A stretch of 64,000 nt of DNA, taken from positions 147,578,741-147,642,740 of the forward strand of contig CM043945.1 in NCBI GenBank assembly GCA_014529385.2, read 5' to 3'. The translations under genes and the position numbers were made by a program. Positions 34,536-45,054 of this stretch are shown piece after piece (position 1 is the first letter of the stretch; each line of letters opens with the position of its first letter). The notes beneath the pieces were generated by a model. That model ran no database searches, was not told the origin of the DNA, and worked only from the letters and a program-made list of their open reading frames with translations. This DNA comes from Adiantum capillus-veneris. Taxonomy: Eukaryota; Streptophyta; Polypodiopsida; Polypodiales; Pteridaceae.

Positions 34536-34673
34536 TCCTTATTATGGGACCAAGACCAAAAGCTGAGATCCCTGCTTACCTGAACTAATGAAATTTAGCA
34601 GCAACCTGATGAAATGTAACAGCAAAAGTAACCATTTAATCTGGCCAAAAACAGAATTTTTGTAGTTTAGTAC

Positions 34674-34815
34674 CTCCCAATGAAAAACTTGAAAACGCCA
34701 AACTAGAGGTGATTATTGATGCAGTCACCCACGGGGATAGCCCAGGGTCCAAGGAGCAGAGAGTCATGCCTGCTGTTGGTGAGAGAAAGGCAATTGTTTG
34801 ACACAGCTTACGAAC
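34674..34815 (-). CDS. PHT4: PHT4-like gene, exon with VRKLCQTIAFLSP
   Basis: A 142-base exon between acceptor ttactgcag and donor gtacta. It is entered in phase 0 and has 47 codons, beginning VRKLCQTIAFLSPTAGM and ending AFSSFSLG, plus one base (G). That base pairs with the GA starting the exon at 4525. The VRK-CQTIAFLSP block is the conserved stretch after the central loop of plant PHT4 proteins. Confidence 0.93.
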
Positions 34816-34973
34816 CTGCAGTAAGTTTTTTTGTCCTTCAGAGAATTTGTGGTGGATTTACAATCAACTAAAACAAGCAGATCCTCACCAGTCAAACAAG
34901 TTAGCATTTAAGCGAAAACAACAGGGACATTATCCACTCTTAAAAGAAGGCAAAAACAACAAATTAAACTTAC

Positions 34974-35069
34974 GAATGTAGTATCTACACCTTTTGAGAT
35001 CAGATGATCAGCCATGGGTGCTGCAAAGCTAGAAACAAATATTCCTCCTAGAGGTGGAACAACAGATAC
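34974..35069 (-). CDS. PHT4: PHT4-like gene, exon with SVVPPLGGIF
   Basis: A 96-base exon, 32 codons in phase 0, between acceptor cactacag and donor gtaagt (consensus). It reads VSVVPPLGGIFVSSFAAPMA then DHLISKGVDTTF. It covers a helix and the following cytosolic loop with the conserved AD-LIS-GVDTT pattern. Confidence 0.93.
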
Positions 35070-35159
35070 CTGTAGTGACAAAAGACAACACAAAATTCAA
35101 TCAATTAACATAAGGTCGCAGTGCGAAGGATGAAGATTGACGCAGATCAACTATCTTAC

Positions 35160-35196
35160 CAAAGCTGCATTTGTTAAGGATAGGTTAAGCTCTTCA
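35160..35196 (-). CDS. PHT4: PHT4-like gene, 37-base micro-exon
   Basis: Lies between acceptor ttttctgcag and donor gtaaga. The first base T completes the serine codon begun by AG at the end of exon 53378-53493. Twelve codons follow, EELNLSLTNAAL. The block YFSEELNL-LT-AA is typical of the family, which supports joining across the 18.2-kb intron. Confidence 0.92.
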
Positions 35197-35404
35197 CTGC
35201 AGAAAAAAATTGCACAATATATCAGCATACAAAACACTTTAAGCTCCTTAATGCAGAAAAACTTGCAAAACAACTCGGCACACAGTAATATTCATCACAA
35301 ACTGACACAAATACAACGAAGTCATTAACATTCATAGATGTTAAAAATCATGAGGACAGATTAGACTTCATTCAGAAAAACAAACCACCTGAGTCAAGTG
35401 CCAT
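35197..35404 (-). other. Intron start/end without features
   Basis: The 3' end of the 18.2-kb intron: a pyrimidine-rich acceptor region and AT-rich sequence. No TE is recognisable until the LINE at 35405. Confidence 0.6.
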
Positions 35405-38313
35405 GCCTACCAATAGACAGGAATGTGTCCGAAACCCTCTCTGAACAAGCAGTGAAAGCGGCTGCGGATCTCATAGTACACAGAGCAGTGACATATGTAG
35501 TGCAGCTCTGTCTCTGGCTCAATATGACATAAATGACATATCCTGGCCTCTGTTGGTACTCCTCGAAATCTACCAGTCTCGATCTGAAGCTGATGCAAGG
35601 ATGTCCGTATCTGGCCAATAGCACACCGTATCCCATGAGATAAGTGTGTATCCATGTATCTAGGCCTCATCAAAATCCATCCTCCGTGCGTAGGAGAAGC
35701 TGCTTTCTATAGAAAGCCATCTTCGTGCCCAACTCCTGTATCGGCTGTATCCATGTGCTCCTAGTATCTAGCTGAATCAGATCCTGACGTATGAGTCTAG
35801 TGATCTCTGTCCGTGTGATAGATAGGGAGGGTGCATCCAAGGAGTACTAGAACGGGGCAATCTGTCCATGCTGAACCCATGTAACTGAAACCATGATGTC
35901 ATCTGCCCATACCAACATAATGTATCACCTTGCAATGCTAGCTGTCTGGAGGACTAAAGGGCCAACCGAGCATATGTGTCTCTGGGGAGGTCCCATAAAT
36001 TGTGCATGAAGGATACTGATCTAAGTGCCTCGACCACGAGGGGAGGAGCAGCTAGCTCGGCTCGAATAATGTCATGTGGCACTGAAGCCTTAGCCCGAAT
36101 CATCTGAGAAATCATAAGAGACTAGAGGCGTCTCCATACATCTCCATCCATCGGTGCTACTAGATCTGCCATGGTGATCCACCGAGGGTCCACATATTTG
36201 AACTCCATAAAGCATAGCTGAAGCCACTAGAGTGTCAAAAAGCCAGAGCTTTGTTCGAGGTTCCTGAAACTAAACCTGCGAACACATCCTCTCCAGTCTC
36301 CCTAATGCTGGGTAAGCTGTGGTCAGTCTCGTCTCTGCTGCTCTCCTCAAGGAGAATAATGGGTCACGGAAGACCATCCCAAGATAGGTATATGCATTTG
36401 TGTACTCCACAGTCTCTCGACCATACGTAAAGGTGGGAGTTGACCTCCTAACCCACTGTGCCGTGGTGTTAAACACCATTACCTTGGTCTTACCAAGGTT
36501 CACTGACATTCCACTATCTTGGGCAAAGAAATGCATCCAAATGACGCTGCATCCCTTCTGGAGAATCTGAAATCAACACAATATCATCAACATATAACAA
36601 CAACGGAATCCATGTCCCTGCTAGCTGAGCACCTTTGTCTCCCTCTCGCTCTACGTAGTCTCAAAACTCATCCACATACATCCCAAAAAGAGTCGGAGAT
36701 AGGCGGCATCCCTGCTTCACCCCAATAGTGAAGTGGGCCATGTCAGACATGCCCTCAGTAGTGCGTACTCAGTCCACCACTGTTTTATATAAAGCCAAGA
36801 TCCCCCAGATCAGCTCTGCGGGCACACCCATGTATTGTAGTCTACTTATAAGTTTGGCTCTCGGCACTGTGTCAAAAGCTTTGCGGAAATCTACAAAGCT
36901 ACAATAGATCCTCCTGCCATGGTCTCTACCCTCAATAATAGCTCTGAGTGTCAAAATCTGGTCAAGAGTAGAGAAACCTCTCTTGAATCCTGCCTGCCCT
37001 GATGCTCGTATGCCCTCTTTCTCTGCCCATCTATTTAGACCATGCTCAAGAATAGATGCATACAACCTAGCCAATGTGTGACCAACCATGATTGTGCGAT
37101 AGTTCCCAGGAATCATGGGATCTCCTGACTTGAAAATAGGCACAATCGTGGACATACTCCAAGTCTCAAGAAAACCCTCAAGCATGGCTCGATTAAACAT
37201 CATAGCAAGAAGCTCTGCAACCATATCTCAGGCATGGATGAAATGCTCTACTACCAGACCATCGTGATCATGTGCTCTCTCTGTCTTCATCTTGTCAATG
37301 GCTTTCCTTACCCTCTCAACAATAAAGAAAGTACAGGTTCTTGTGGGTCCGGCAAAGGTGGATGCCCTGATACTATGTAGAGAGATGTGGCATATTCCCC
37401 CATGTCTCTGTGGAGGTGATGGGTGGTGGTGGTGAATGCTCCTGAAATAGCCTCCATGCCTCGCCCAAGTCATGACTCATAAATAGCTGATACAGATCCT
37501 GCTCTAACTGAGATATGTAAGACCTCTTCTTTTGTCGCACTAGCCGGCGAAAGATAATCAATGACTGTTATGTATGGTAATATCCATGAGCACCTCCCTC
37601 TGTAGTCTGATCCTCGTCTCTCTACACTCCTCATCATACCAGTTGTTCTGGGGCATGCTCCCAGATTGTCTCCGTGTAGGCTGACTGTGGGGATATGCCT
37701 CTAATATTGCATCATGGAGCTTCTCTGTCAGTATCTCAGTGAACTCATCTAGTGGCCGTCCTGGCTCCTGAGTGCATAGCTGCCTGTATATCTCATCAAT
37801 GTACACGGAATCCGTCTCCCTCATGAAGGTATACCCTAATGGAGCTATGTTGAACCGAAACATGAGAGTGAAAGACAAGATAGCATGATCAATTGCTACT
37901 CCAACTGGCCTAGTGCCCACCATGAAATCCTGAAAAAATGAAATGAGACCTGGCTGAACCATCTCATAATCCATTGTACTAGCCCCATGTCGATGTGGAA
38001 AACATGTAAAACCTCCCGCTGTAGAAAATCTCTGTAGGCCATTCAAAATGGCCAATCCATGTGCAGTCCCCATGTCTATCAAGTATCGGCCATACTCAGT
38101 GTGCTCCTCATCCTGTGATAGTCTGGATAGGCACATCTCTGTAACATCCAGCTCCCTAAGCATCTCCTCTGAAGTATCATAGAATACTGCCTGGTGATGG
38201 GCAGTCCTAGGATGATAATGTCACCATCTTTGGAAAACTCCCATATGTCAGAGTAGTGAAGGGGGATTGTCCTCTAGGTGATGCATACACTGACGTACTA
38301 GGAGGGAAATAAC

Positions 38314-38528
38314 ATATACCTGGATGAATCCAGGATAAGCCCAAATTCACCCTTAAAGGAAAGTGCAAGGTAAAGACCCATGGTAGTCACCCACAAGACA
38401 ATATAACCATCAGCTCCATCATGCATAGTATTGACTAAATACCACGACATCCCCACTAACGTCGTCAGTGCCCAATAGTGGGTGTAGAACTAGGTACTAA
38501 CATATGCTCCCAAACACCACACACACCA
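38314..38528. repeat. 215-bp direct repeat, copy 1
   Basis: Identical to 38793-39007 as read. A diverged relative lies in the small PHT4 intron at 4214-4345. Confidence 0.93.
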
Positions 38529-38792
38529 CACACACACACACATGAGCATACATCAACACAAAGTTCAGCGTACTGAGTTTCTGTCATGACTCCGGAGATC
38601 AAGGGCACACTCAGCCATAATGAAGCTTAGCACTAAAGAAGCATTTAATCGAAAAAATTAGCACAAAAATGAGGTAGTTGATAGGGCATACGCACCACAA
38701 AAGATAGAAAGAATTAGCACAATATCAACTGGTCGTAACTCGGACGAAAACTTCACAATGTGAAGTCTGCATGTCCGCTATACGACTAAAAA

Positions 38793-39007
38793 ATATACCT
38801 GGATGAATCCAGGATAAGCCCAAATTCACCCTTAAAGGAAAGTGCAAGGTAAAGACCCATGGTAGTCACCCACAAGACAATATAACCATCAGCTCCATCA
38901 TGCATAGTATTGACTAAATACCACGACATCCCCACTAACGTCGTCAGTGCCCAATAGTGGGTGTAGAACTAGGTACTAACATATGCTCCCAAACACCACA
39001 CACACCA
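38793..39007. repeat. 215-bp direct repeat, copy 2
   Basis: The offset to copy 1 is exactly 479 bases at both ends. Confidence 0.93.
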
Positions 39008-39354
39008 ATATGTAGAGATATTTGCCTCTCTCTTCTCTTAGTCTCACCCGCATGTACCTAGCATGCTCATCCTTGCGGGCTATATGTATCAATGGCTACA
39101 GCTCCTCCCTAAATAAAACTGCCACTCCTCTTGAGCCTCGTCCTCTTGCTTCGATCGAGTCTCCTCCTCCAAGTAGTCTCCCATCTGTATCTGCTCACAT
39201 GTGGCATGGACTGCCCAAGAGCTTGATGTGTTTTAGAGTAGAAGATGATGTCCCTTCCAGTGAAACTATCCTCAAAGGCACCTACATCAAGGCGTAGAGA
39301 TCCATTACAATTCCAGGTGGCAACTTTGAGAGTGGTCCCATAGGTCTCGCACCG

Positions 39355-40436
39355 TCATGCGGAGCGCCTCTCCATAATAACCACTCGTCCATCCCTGTAG
39401 AAGGCCACTTTCCCTTTCTCTCGAGGTGTCCTTATTTCAACATAACTTCTTTCATATGGGCAAGTTGTGAGAGTGTGAGGTCATCCCCAAGAAATATCCC
39501 CGTTTTCTTTAGTGTCGGACGCCCCTTCAAGAAGTCCTTCGCTTCTATGGAGGGGAAACACATGATTAATGCTCTTTCCTTTGAAGTCTCCCCACTTCCT
39601 TCTCTCTTCTTCCCCCCTCTCCATGCCTTTGTGTGAGTAGCCTCACCACCCATCATGAAGAGAAGTTCCTTGACTTCCTCTTCCACATCATCCTAGTCTT
39701 TTAGATCGGTTACTCGTACATGCAAAGCTCTAGTCTTCCTCCTCTACTCTTCTTCTAATGTCATATTGATGATTGTAGGAGTGGGGATATATGTTGTTTC
39801 TTTCTCATTCCCTTTCTTGGCGACTTCTATCCATTTCTCGACCTCATCCACCTTCTTCTATGTCTTCGTGATCACATCCACCCACGAGGATGTCTTTGCC
39901 ACATTCTGCTTCTCTTCCTGCTTGATCATCTGTATTTGCTCCTTGATAACTTTGAACTCCTCTATCATCGAGGGCTGGATTTCTCCTTCAAGTCCACCGC
40001 TTTCTCTATCCGCAAGCTCTCGTTTGAGGATTCAAACCTCCGCTTTAAGTGCTTGAGAGTCCGCCTTGAGTGCTTGTATATCTGCGTGTAAGTCCTCTTT
40101 CTCCTTTTTCCATTGCTTGCCTTCAGTGAAAAGTAGTTGGAGAAGGCTAGCCTTCTCCTTCCACCATCCTTCCATCTCCGTTTTCCACTCCTTCATGTCC
40201 TTTTCCATCTACGTTATCCGTTTGTTCGTGACCATGAAAGTTGACTTCGTGACCGCTGGGGAAGACTTGCAAGTTGGTGTGGTTTCCATTCCTGACCCTG
40301 CTCTTGCTACATATGCTTGCTCTGGTGGATTGCTACCTGTGTCTGATGATCCATGCTTCTCCTTGCCTTGCGTACCCTTTTGGTTGCCTCCTGCATGACT
40401 TGCTTCAACTCCTTTACGCGAATTTTTTTTTTCCAC
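39355..40436 (-). pseudogene. LINE D ORF1, L1 ORF1p-like, broken
   Basis: Starts MEKKNSRKGVEASHAGGNQK (40436). A long coiled coil follows (WKTEMEGWWKEKASLLQLLF-type heptads), then the RRM-like region (RALHVRVTDLKD ... RALIMCFPSIEAKDFL) and CTD (GIFLGDDLTLSQLAHM). Internal stops and a frameshift near 39432 break it. It ends with TGA (39355-39357) followed by CGG and ORF2 in the same frame. This copy shows the probable true N-terminus of ORF1, which the other copies lack. Confidence 0.8.
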
Positions 40437-40523
40437 TTTCGCTTACTACATATTAAAACTTAGGGGTTAATTAAATCGCAAAGTCCCAAGCGTGGCACAA
40501 CAGTACGTAGCCTATTCTGCGCA

Positions 40524-40529
<6 letters not shown>

Positions 40530-40616
<87 letters not shown>
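40530..40616. repeat. (GA)n tract between LINE D and LINE E
   Basis: GA run of about 87 bases: (CT)n in LINE orientation, directly after the LINE E 3' tail and before the LINE D leader. Confidence 0.96.
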
Positions 40617-40619
<3 letters not shown>

Positions 40620-40781
40620 GAAATGTTGTATTAACGTCTTCAAAAGGCCAGAGTGACCTATGAGACCAAACTGATACAAAAGTGGTGAATCTGTTACAAT
40701 GTCTGAAAAGTGTCAAAGTGTGAAAATAAATGCGAAAAACTAAATACAGACAAACTTCTTAGGACCATTCTAGGTGTCTGG

Positions 40782-43696
40782 CTAGAATGCTTCTAATCCT
40801 TTGTTGTAGTCTCCTCCGGTGAAGTGTGCTTCTGCATCTCGGTCGTGGTCGTCTCGATTTCCTAAGCTTGATCGCCCTGTCAATGAGGGTGCCTTTGGTA
40901 TGAATGTGGGTACTCCTTTGTGCTCGTGCTGGCCTCTTGCTTCTCCTTCCATTCCTGCTTCTCTCGATCCGAAGAAATCTGTGATCTGCCTCTGAGGCTG
41001 TAGTGCTCTTTGTCTTCTCATTAGATTATCCCTGTGCCGATGTAGTTCCAGTAGGTACAAGCCTAAGCATCTTTGATCTTGGTATTGCATGACTCTATCT
41101 AGAGGTCGAAAGCCTTCTTTAAATAGGCAATGGAAACGCCCACGTATCTCATAGTATACAGTGCAATGGCATATGTAGTGTAATTCTGTCTCCGGCTCCA
41201 TTCCGCATAACTTGCAAATTCTGCTCTCAGGTGGGATTCCCCTAAATCTGCCAAATTCAATTTCCAGCTGGTGTGAGGATGTACGAATCTGACCAATAGC
41301 ACACCTCAAACCATGAGACAGGTGGGTATCCATGTCGCTCGGGCGAATCACAAATCCATTTTGAGATAGCTGTAGGAAGGTTTCTTTGTAGTCGGCCATC
41401 TTCGTGTCATCAATCTCCTCCATGGTCAGTAGTCTGACCGGGCGTCGTGCATGTCGAGCCACAGTGATCCAAATCCTCTGATGTAGCCTCCGCCGATGTT
41501 GTGTAGTCCTCCGCAGTCATCGTGGGCGTCAGGATCTCCCCAGCTTAGTCGCTCGGTCGATCAGCTGGTGTGAGACGACGAGCTCTGCTGTGGTAGTAAC
41601 TCCTCCGAGTGTCCAGTGGCAGCTCTAAAGAAATCTGTGATCTGTCTCTGAGACTGGCTAGCCTCTCCTCTCATCAGGCTCTCTCTGTGTCTGCGTAGCT
41701 CGAGCAAAAACAAACCCAAGCATCTCTGATCCTCATACTGCATGACTCTGGAGAATGGTCCAAAGCCCTCTCTGAACAAGCAATGGAAGTGGCCATCTGC
41801 TGTAATCTGCGCATCAATCTAGCTCTAGGTACTGTGTCAAATGCTTTGCGGAAATCCACAAAGCTACAATAGATCCGTCTCCCACGCGATCTACCCTCCT
41901 CAATGATGGCTATGAGTGTCAAGATATGGTCAAGAGAAGAAAAACCCCTCCTGAACCCTGCCTGCCGGGCTGCACGTATCTCCTCCCTCTCTGCCCATCT
42001 ACTCAGCTGCTCAAGAATAGATGCGTACAACCGTGCCAATGTGTGTCCAATCATGATAGTGCGATAATCCCCACGCTCCATAGGGTCTCCCGACTTGAAG
42101 ATAGGTACAATAGTAGATAGGCTCCAAGTATCAGGCAAAGCCCTCACACATGGCACGATTAAACATCACTGCTAGAAGCTCTGCTAGTAGATCTCTGGCA
42201 TGTGTGAAATGCTCAGCCACTAAACCATCATGATCGTATGCTCTCCCAGTCCTCATCCTTTCAATGGCCTTCCTCACCATCTCCGCGGTGAAAAAAGCAC
42301 ATGTGTGTGGGCATGGATCGGGAGGGTCAGGAAGGGGGGGCTGCTCAGGAACTGTGTACAGAGATGATGCATACTGGCCCCAGTCCTCTGTAGAAGTGAT
42401 GGCGGAGGGGGGGTGAGAGTGCTCCTGAAAGAGCCGCCATGCCTCACATGAGTCCTGACTCAAGAATAGCTGATATAGATCCTGCTCTAGCCGAGCCAAA
42501 AATGCCCTCTTCTTCCGCCGCACTAGGCGTCGGAAGTCAATCTGTGATTGTCTATGAGTGATGTCCCCCAAAAGCACCTCCCTTTGAAGTCTAGCTCTAG
42601 TGTCCCGGCATTCCTCATCATACCAACTGTTCTGGGGCATGCTCCCCGAACGGCGTCTCTGCTCAGGTGGGTATGTGGGTATACCTCTGCTGCTGCATCA
42701 TGTAGTGTCTGTGTCAATGTAGTAGTAAGCTCCTCCAGAGGTCGCCCTGGCTCCTCTGTGCATAGGCGTCTGTAGATCCCATCTATGTATACAGAGTCTG
42801 TCTCCCGCGTGAAGGTGTAGCGAGTAGGGGCTGCTGTCCGTAGCCTGTGTGCTACACTAAACTGAAAAGAGATGGTCATTGACACAAGAGCATTATCCAC
42901 TGCCACACCAACAGGTCTGGGTCCAACCGTGAGATCCTGGATACTAGAGATGAGGCTCGGCTGTGCCATGACATAATCCACCGTGCTAGCTCCATGTCTG
43001 TGTGGAAAGCATGTAAAACACCCTGAAGCAGGAAATCTCTGTAGGCCATTCAAGATGGCCAAGACATGTGCAGTCCCCATGTCTATCAAGTGTCGTCCAT
43101 ACTCAGTGTGTTCTCCATCTTGTGATAGTCTGGATAGGCCTGTCTCTGCAGCATCCAGCTCTCTCAGCATCTCCTCTGAAGTATCATAAAATACTGTCTG
43201 ATGATGGGCAGTCCTAGCATTGAAATCCCCTAGAATGATGATGTCACCATCTTTAGAGAACTCCCATATGTCATCATCCAAACTAGAGAAAGGGGACTGT
43301 CCTCTGGGTGGTGCATACACTGACGTGCTCGGGGAAAAGTAGCAAATAGCAATGTAAAGATATCTGTCTATCTCTGCTCTCAGTCTCACCCACATGTACC
43401 TAGCTTGCTCATCTCTGCGGGCTATATGTATCAATGGCTGCAACTCCTCCCTGAATAACACTGCCACTCCTCCTGATCCCCGCTCTCTGTGCTCTGATCG
43501 TGTCTCCTGTCTATAGGCAGTCTCCCATCTATATCCACTAATGTGAGGCATGGACTACCCAGGGGCCTGATGTGTCTCAGAGTAGAAGACGATGTCTCTT
43601 CCCCTGAAACTATTCCCAAAAGCGCCCACATCAAGTCGCATAGATCCATTACAATTCCACGTTTACTTTGAGTGTGGTCCCATGGGTCTCGCACCG
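40782..43696 (-). pseudogene. LINE E ORF2, deleted and chimeric
   Basis: The endonuclease part is well preserved (342-codon open stretch 42523-43551: SGYRWETAYRQETRSEHRE, ILGDFNARTAHHQTV, HRHGASTVDYVM, GVAVDNALVSM). VDH reads VDN here, removing a likely catalytic His. RT begins STIVPIFKSGDPMERGDYRT and FVDFRKAFDTVPR but stops at the deletion near 41797. The last 226 codons (40782-41462) encode the C-type finger region ICKLCGMEPETELHYICHC. A two-base deletion after the ORF1 stop breaks the start region. Confidence 0.88.
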
Positions 43697-44476
43697 TCAT
43701 GTGGAGTGCCGCTCTACAATCACAACCTGGCCATCTCTGTAGAAGGCCGTCTTTCCCTTCTCCCTTGCCGCTTGAATCTCTGATATTACCTCTCTCATAT
43801 GCGCAAGCTGTGTGAGACTGAGGTCATCTCCAAGGAATATGCCCGTTTTCTTTAGTGTAGGACGCTTCTTCAAGAAGTCCTTCTTTGCCTCCATGGATGG
43901 GAAACGGATGATTAAAGCTTTCCCTTTTGAAGTCTCCCCATTGCCTTGTGTCTTCTTCCCCACCCTCCATGTCTTTGTATCAGTTGCCTCACTACCCATC
44001 ATGTGGAGAAGTTCTTCAACTTCCCCTTCCACATCATCTCGGTCTTTTAGACCGGTTACTCTTATATGCAAAGCTCTAGTTTTCCTTCGCTGTTCTTCCT
44101 CTAGAGTCATGTTGATGATTGTAGGAGTGGAGACAGATGTGGTTTCTTTCCCTTTGCCTTTCTTAGCGACTTCTATCCACTTCTCGGCCTCATCCGCCTT
44201 CTTTTGCGTCTGCGTGATCACATCCATCCACGAAGACGTCTTTACCATCTTTTGTTTCTCCTCCTCTTTGATCATCCGTACTTGCTCTTTGATGACCTTG
44301 ATTTCCTCTACTACCGAAGGCTCGAATTCCCCCTCCTCTGGTCCACTGCTCGCTCTATCCGCAAGTTCTCGCTTGAGAGCTGAGACCTCTTCTTTGAGTG
44401 CTTTGGATTCCGCCTTTAAGTGCTTGTAGCTCTGCGTGCAGGTCCTCTTTCTCTTTCTTCCATTGCGCGCCTTCAT
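43697..44476 (-). CDS. LINE E ORF1, best-preserved L1 ORF1p-like protein
   Basis: 259 codons open. A charged coiled coil occupies roughly residues 20-115 (KHLKAESKALKEEVSALKRE, EEIKVIKEQVRMIKEEEKQK). An RRM-like domain follows at roughly 128-190 (RALHIRVTGLKDRDDVEGEV, KALIIRFPSMEAKKDFLKKR), then a CTD (GIFLGDDLSLTQLAHMREV, REKGKTAFYRDGQVVIVE). The likely role is an RNA-binding nucleic-acid chaperone of the LINE ribonucleoprotein. N-terminal codons continue upstream to about 44636 in another frame (TNKRITQMEREMKDWKADME), so the ATG at 44476 is not the original start. It ends TGA (43699-43697), followed by CGG. Confidence 0.82.
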   Translation of the reverse strand: MKARNGRKRKRTCTQSYKHLKAESKALKEEVSALKRELADRASSGPEEGEFEPSVVEEIKVIKEQVRMIKEEEKQKMVKTSSWMDVITQTQKKADEAEKWIEVAKKGKGKETTSVSTPTIINMTLEEEQRRKTRALHIRVTGLKDRDDVEGEVEELLHMMGSEATDTKTWRVGKKTQGNGETSKGKALIIRFPSMEAKKDFLKKRPTLKKTGIFLGDDLSLTQLAHMREVISEIQAAREKGKTAFYRDGQVVIVERHST

Positions 44477-44635
44477 TGAGAAACATTTGAAGAAGGTTGG
44501 CCTTCTCTTTCCACCATCCCTCCATATCTGCTTTCCAGTCTTTCATCTCCCTCTCCATTTGTGTAATCCGCTTGTTTGTAAGCACAAAAGTTGCATCTGG
44601 AACCGAGAAGTCATTTGTCCAGAGGGAGCATGTCA

Positions 44636-45054
44636 TGTTGCTCGTATACCCTGTCTCTGCCCATCTGCTCAGTTTTGCTGCTCAAGAATTAATGCGTATA
44701 ACCATGCTAATGTGTGACCGATCATAATAGTACAATAGTTCCCAGGCTCCATAGGGTCTCTTGCCTTTAGGATCGGCACGATAGTAGACAAACTCCAAGT
44801 CTCAAGTAGGCCATCACACATAGCACGGTTCAACATCATAGCTAGAAGTTCTGCAAGCATATCTCTGGCATGAATAAAATGCGCGGCCACTAATCCCTCA
44901 TGATCATAAGCTCTCCCATGCTTCATCCTGTCAATGGCTTTCTTTACCATCTACGCTGTAAAGAAGACATGCATGTGGGCATGGTTGTGGTGGACCTGGT
45001 AGAAGTGGCTGCCCCGACACTGCATATAGGGATGCTGCATATCGGCCCCACACC
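44636..45054 (-). mobile_element. LINE F, 3' part (RT N-terminus)
   Basis: The minus-strand reading WGRYAASLYAVSGQPLLPG, then VKKAIDRMKHGRAYDHEGLV, STIVPILKARDPMEPGNYCT and TLAWLYALILE. It continues exactly from 50836 upward across the LTR element and is truncated on its 3' side at about 44636 against LINE E. Confidence 0.9.

Larger units (their letters stand above)
38314..39007. mobile_element. Small element with identical 215-bp direct terminal repeats
   Basis: Two repeats, 38314-38528 and 38793-39007, appear identical base for base and flank a 264-base interior. They interrupt LINE D precisely: LINE sequence resumes on both sides. The structure resembles a TRIM-type miniature LTR element, but the ends are not a clean TG...CA in one orientation, the interior shows no evident primer site, and no target duplication is clear (perhaps ATAT). 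The repeat starts with a small hairpin, CCTGGATGAATCCAGG. Perfect repeat identity suggests recent insertion. Confidence 0.75.
35407..39354 (-). pseudogene. LINE D ORF2, broken and interrupted
   Basis: Starts in frame after the ORF1 TGA with LKVATWNCNGS (near 39300). Endonuclease motifs after the insertion are HRHGASTMDYEM and GVAIDHAILS. RT shows STIVPIFKSGDPMIPGNYRT, GQAGFKRGFSTLDQILTLRA, FVDFRKAFDTVPR and LGKTKVMVFNT; the KQGCPLSP to YADD region (about 36560-36720) is frameshifted. The C-terminus runs DTHLSHGIRCAIGQIRTS to the C-x2-C...H...C finger. The ORF is broken near 38163, 37558, 37228, 36769 and 36270. Confidence 0.87.
35405..40529 (-). mobile_element. LINE D: near full-length 5' region, 3' end lost, split by a small element
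   Basis: Read from about 40460 downward: 5' leader, ORF1, ORF2 and the C-terminal zinc-finger region (CHLCHIEPETELHYICHC at about 35520), then cut near 35405 without the family 3' UTR. A 694-base insertion (38314-39007) lies inside the endonuclease, between the YLYIA-like and ICYFPPSTS-like segments. The 5' end lies next to the (GA)n tract that is the 3' tail of LINE E, again a CT junction in LINE orientation. Many stops and frameshifts make it inactive. Confidence 0.88.
40617..44635 (-). mobile_element. LINE E: chimeric copy with a large internal deletion
   Basis: Reads from about 44635 down to the family 3' end at 40617-40670 (tttgaagacgttaatac on the minus strand). ORF1 and most of ORF2 are LINE B-like. 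At about 41408 the frame passes from the B-type C-terminus (VRLLTMEEIDD) straight into the middle of a C-type C-terminal region (TKMADYKETFLQLSQ). At about 41797 the RT jumps from RARLMRRLQQM to the C-terminal part (SIACSERALDHS frame), losing the YADD box. It ends on a (CT)n tract. Confidence 0.88.

Noticed and set aside
38529-38792. CRISPR-like or satellite array formed by the 215-bp repeats.
   Set aside because: There are only two copies, flanking a single interior and inserted in a LINE; the geometry is that of terminal repeats.
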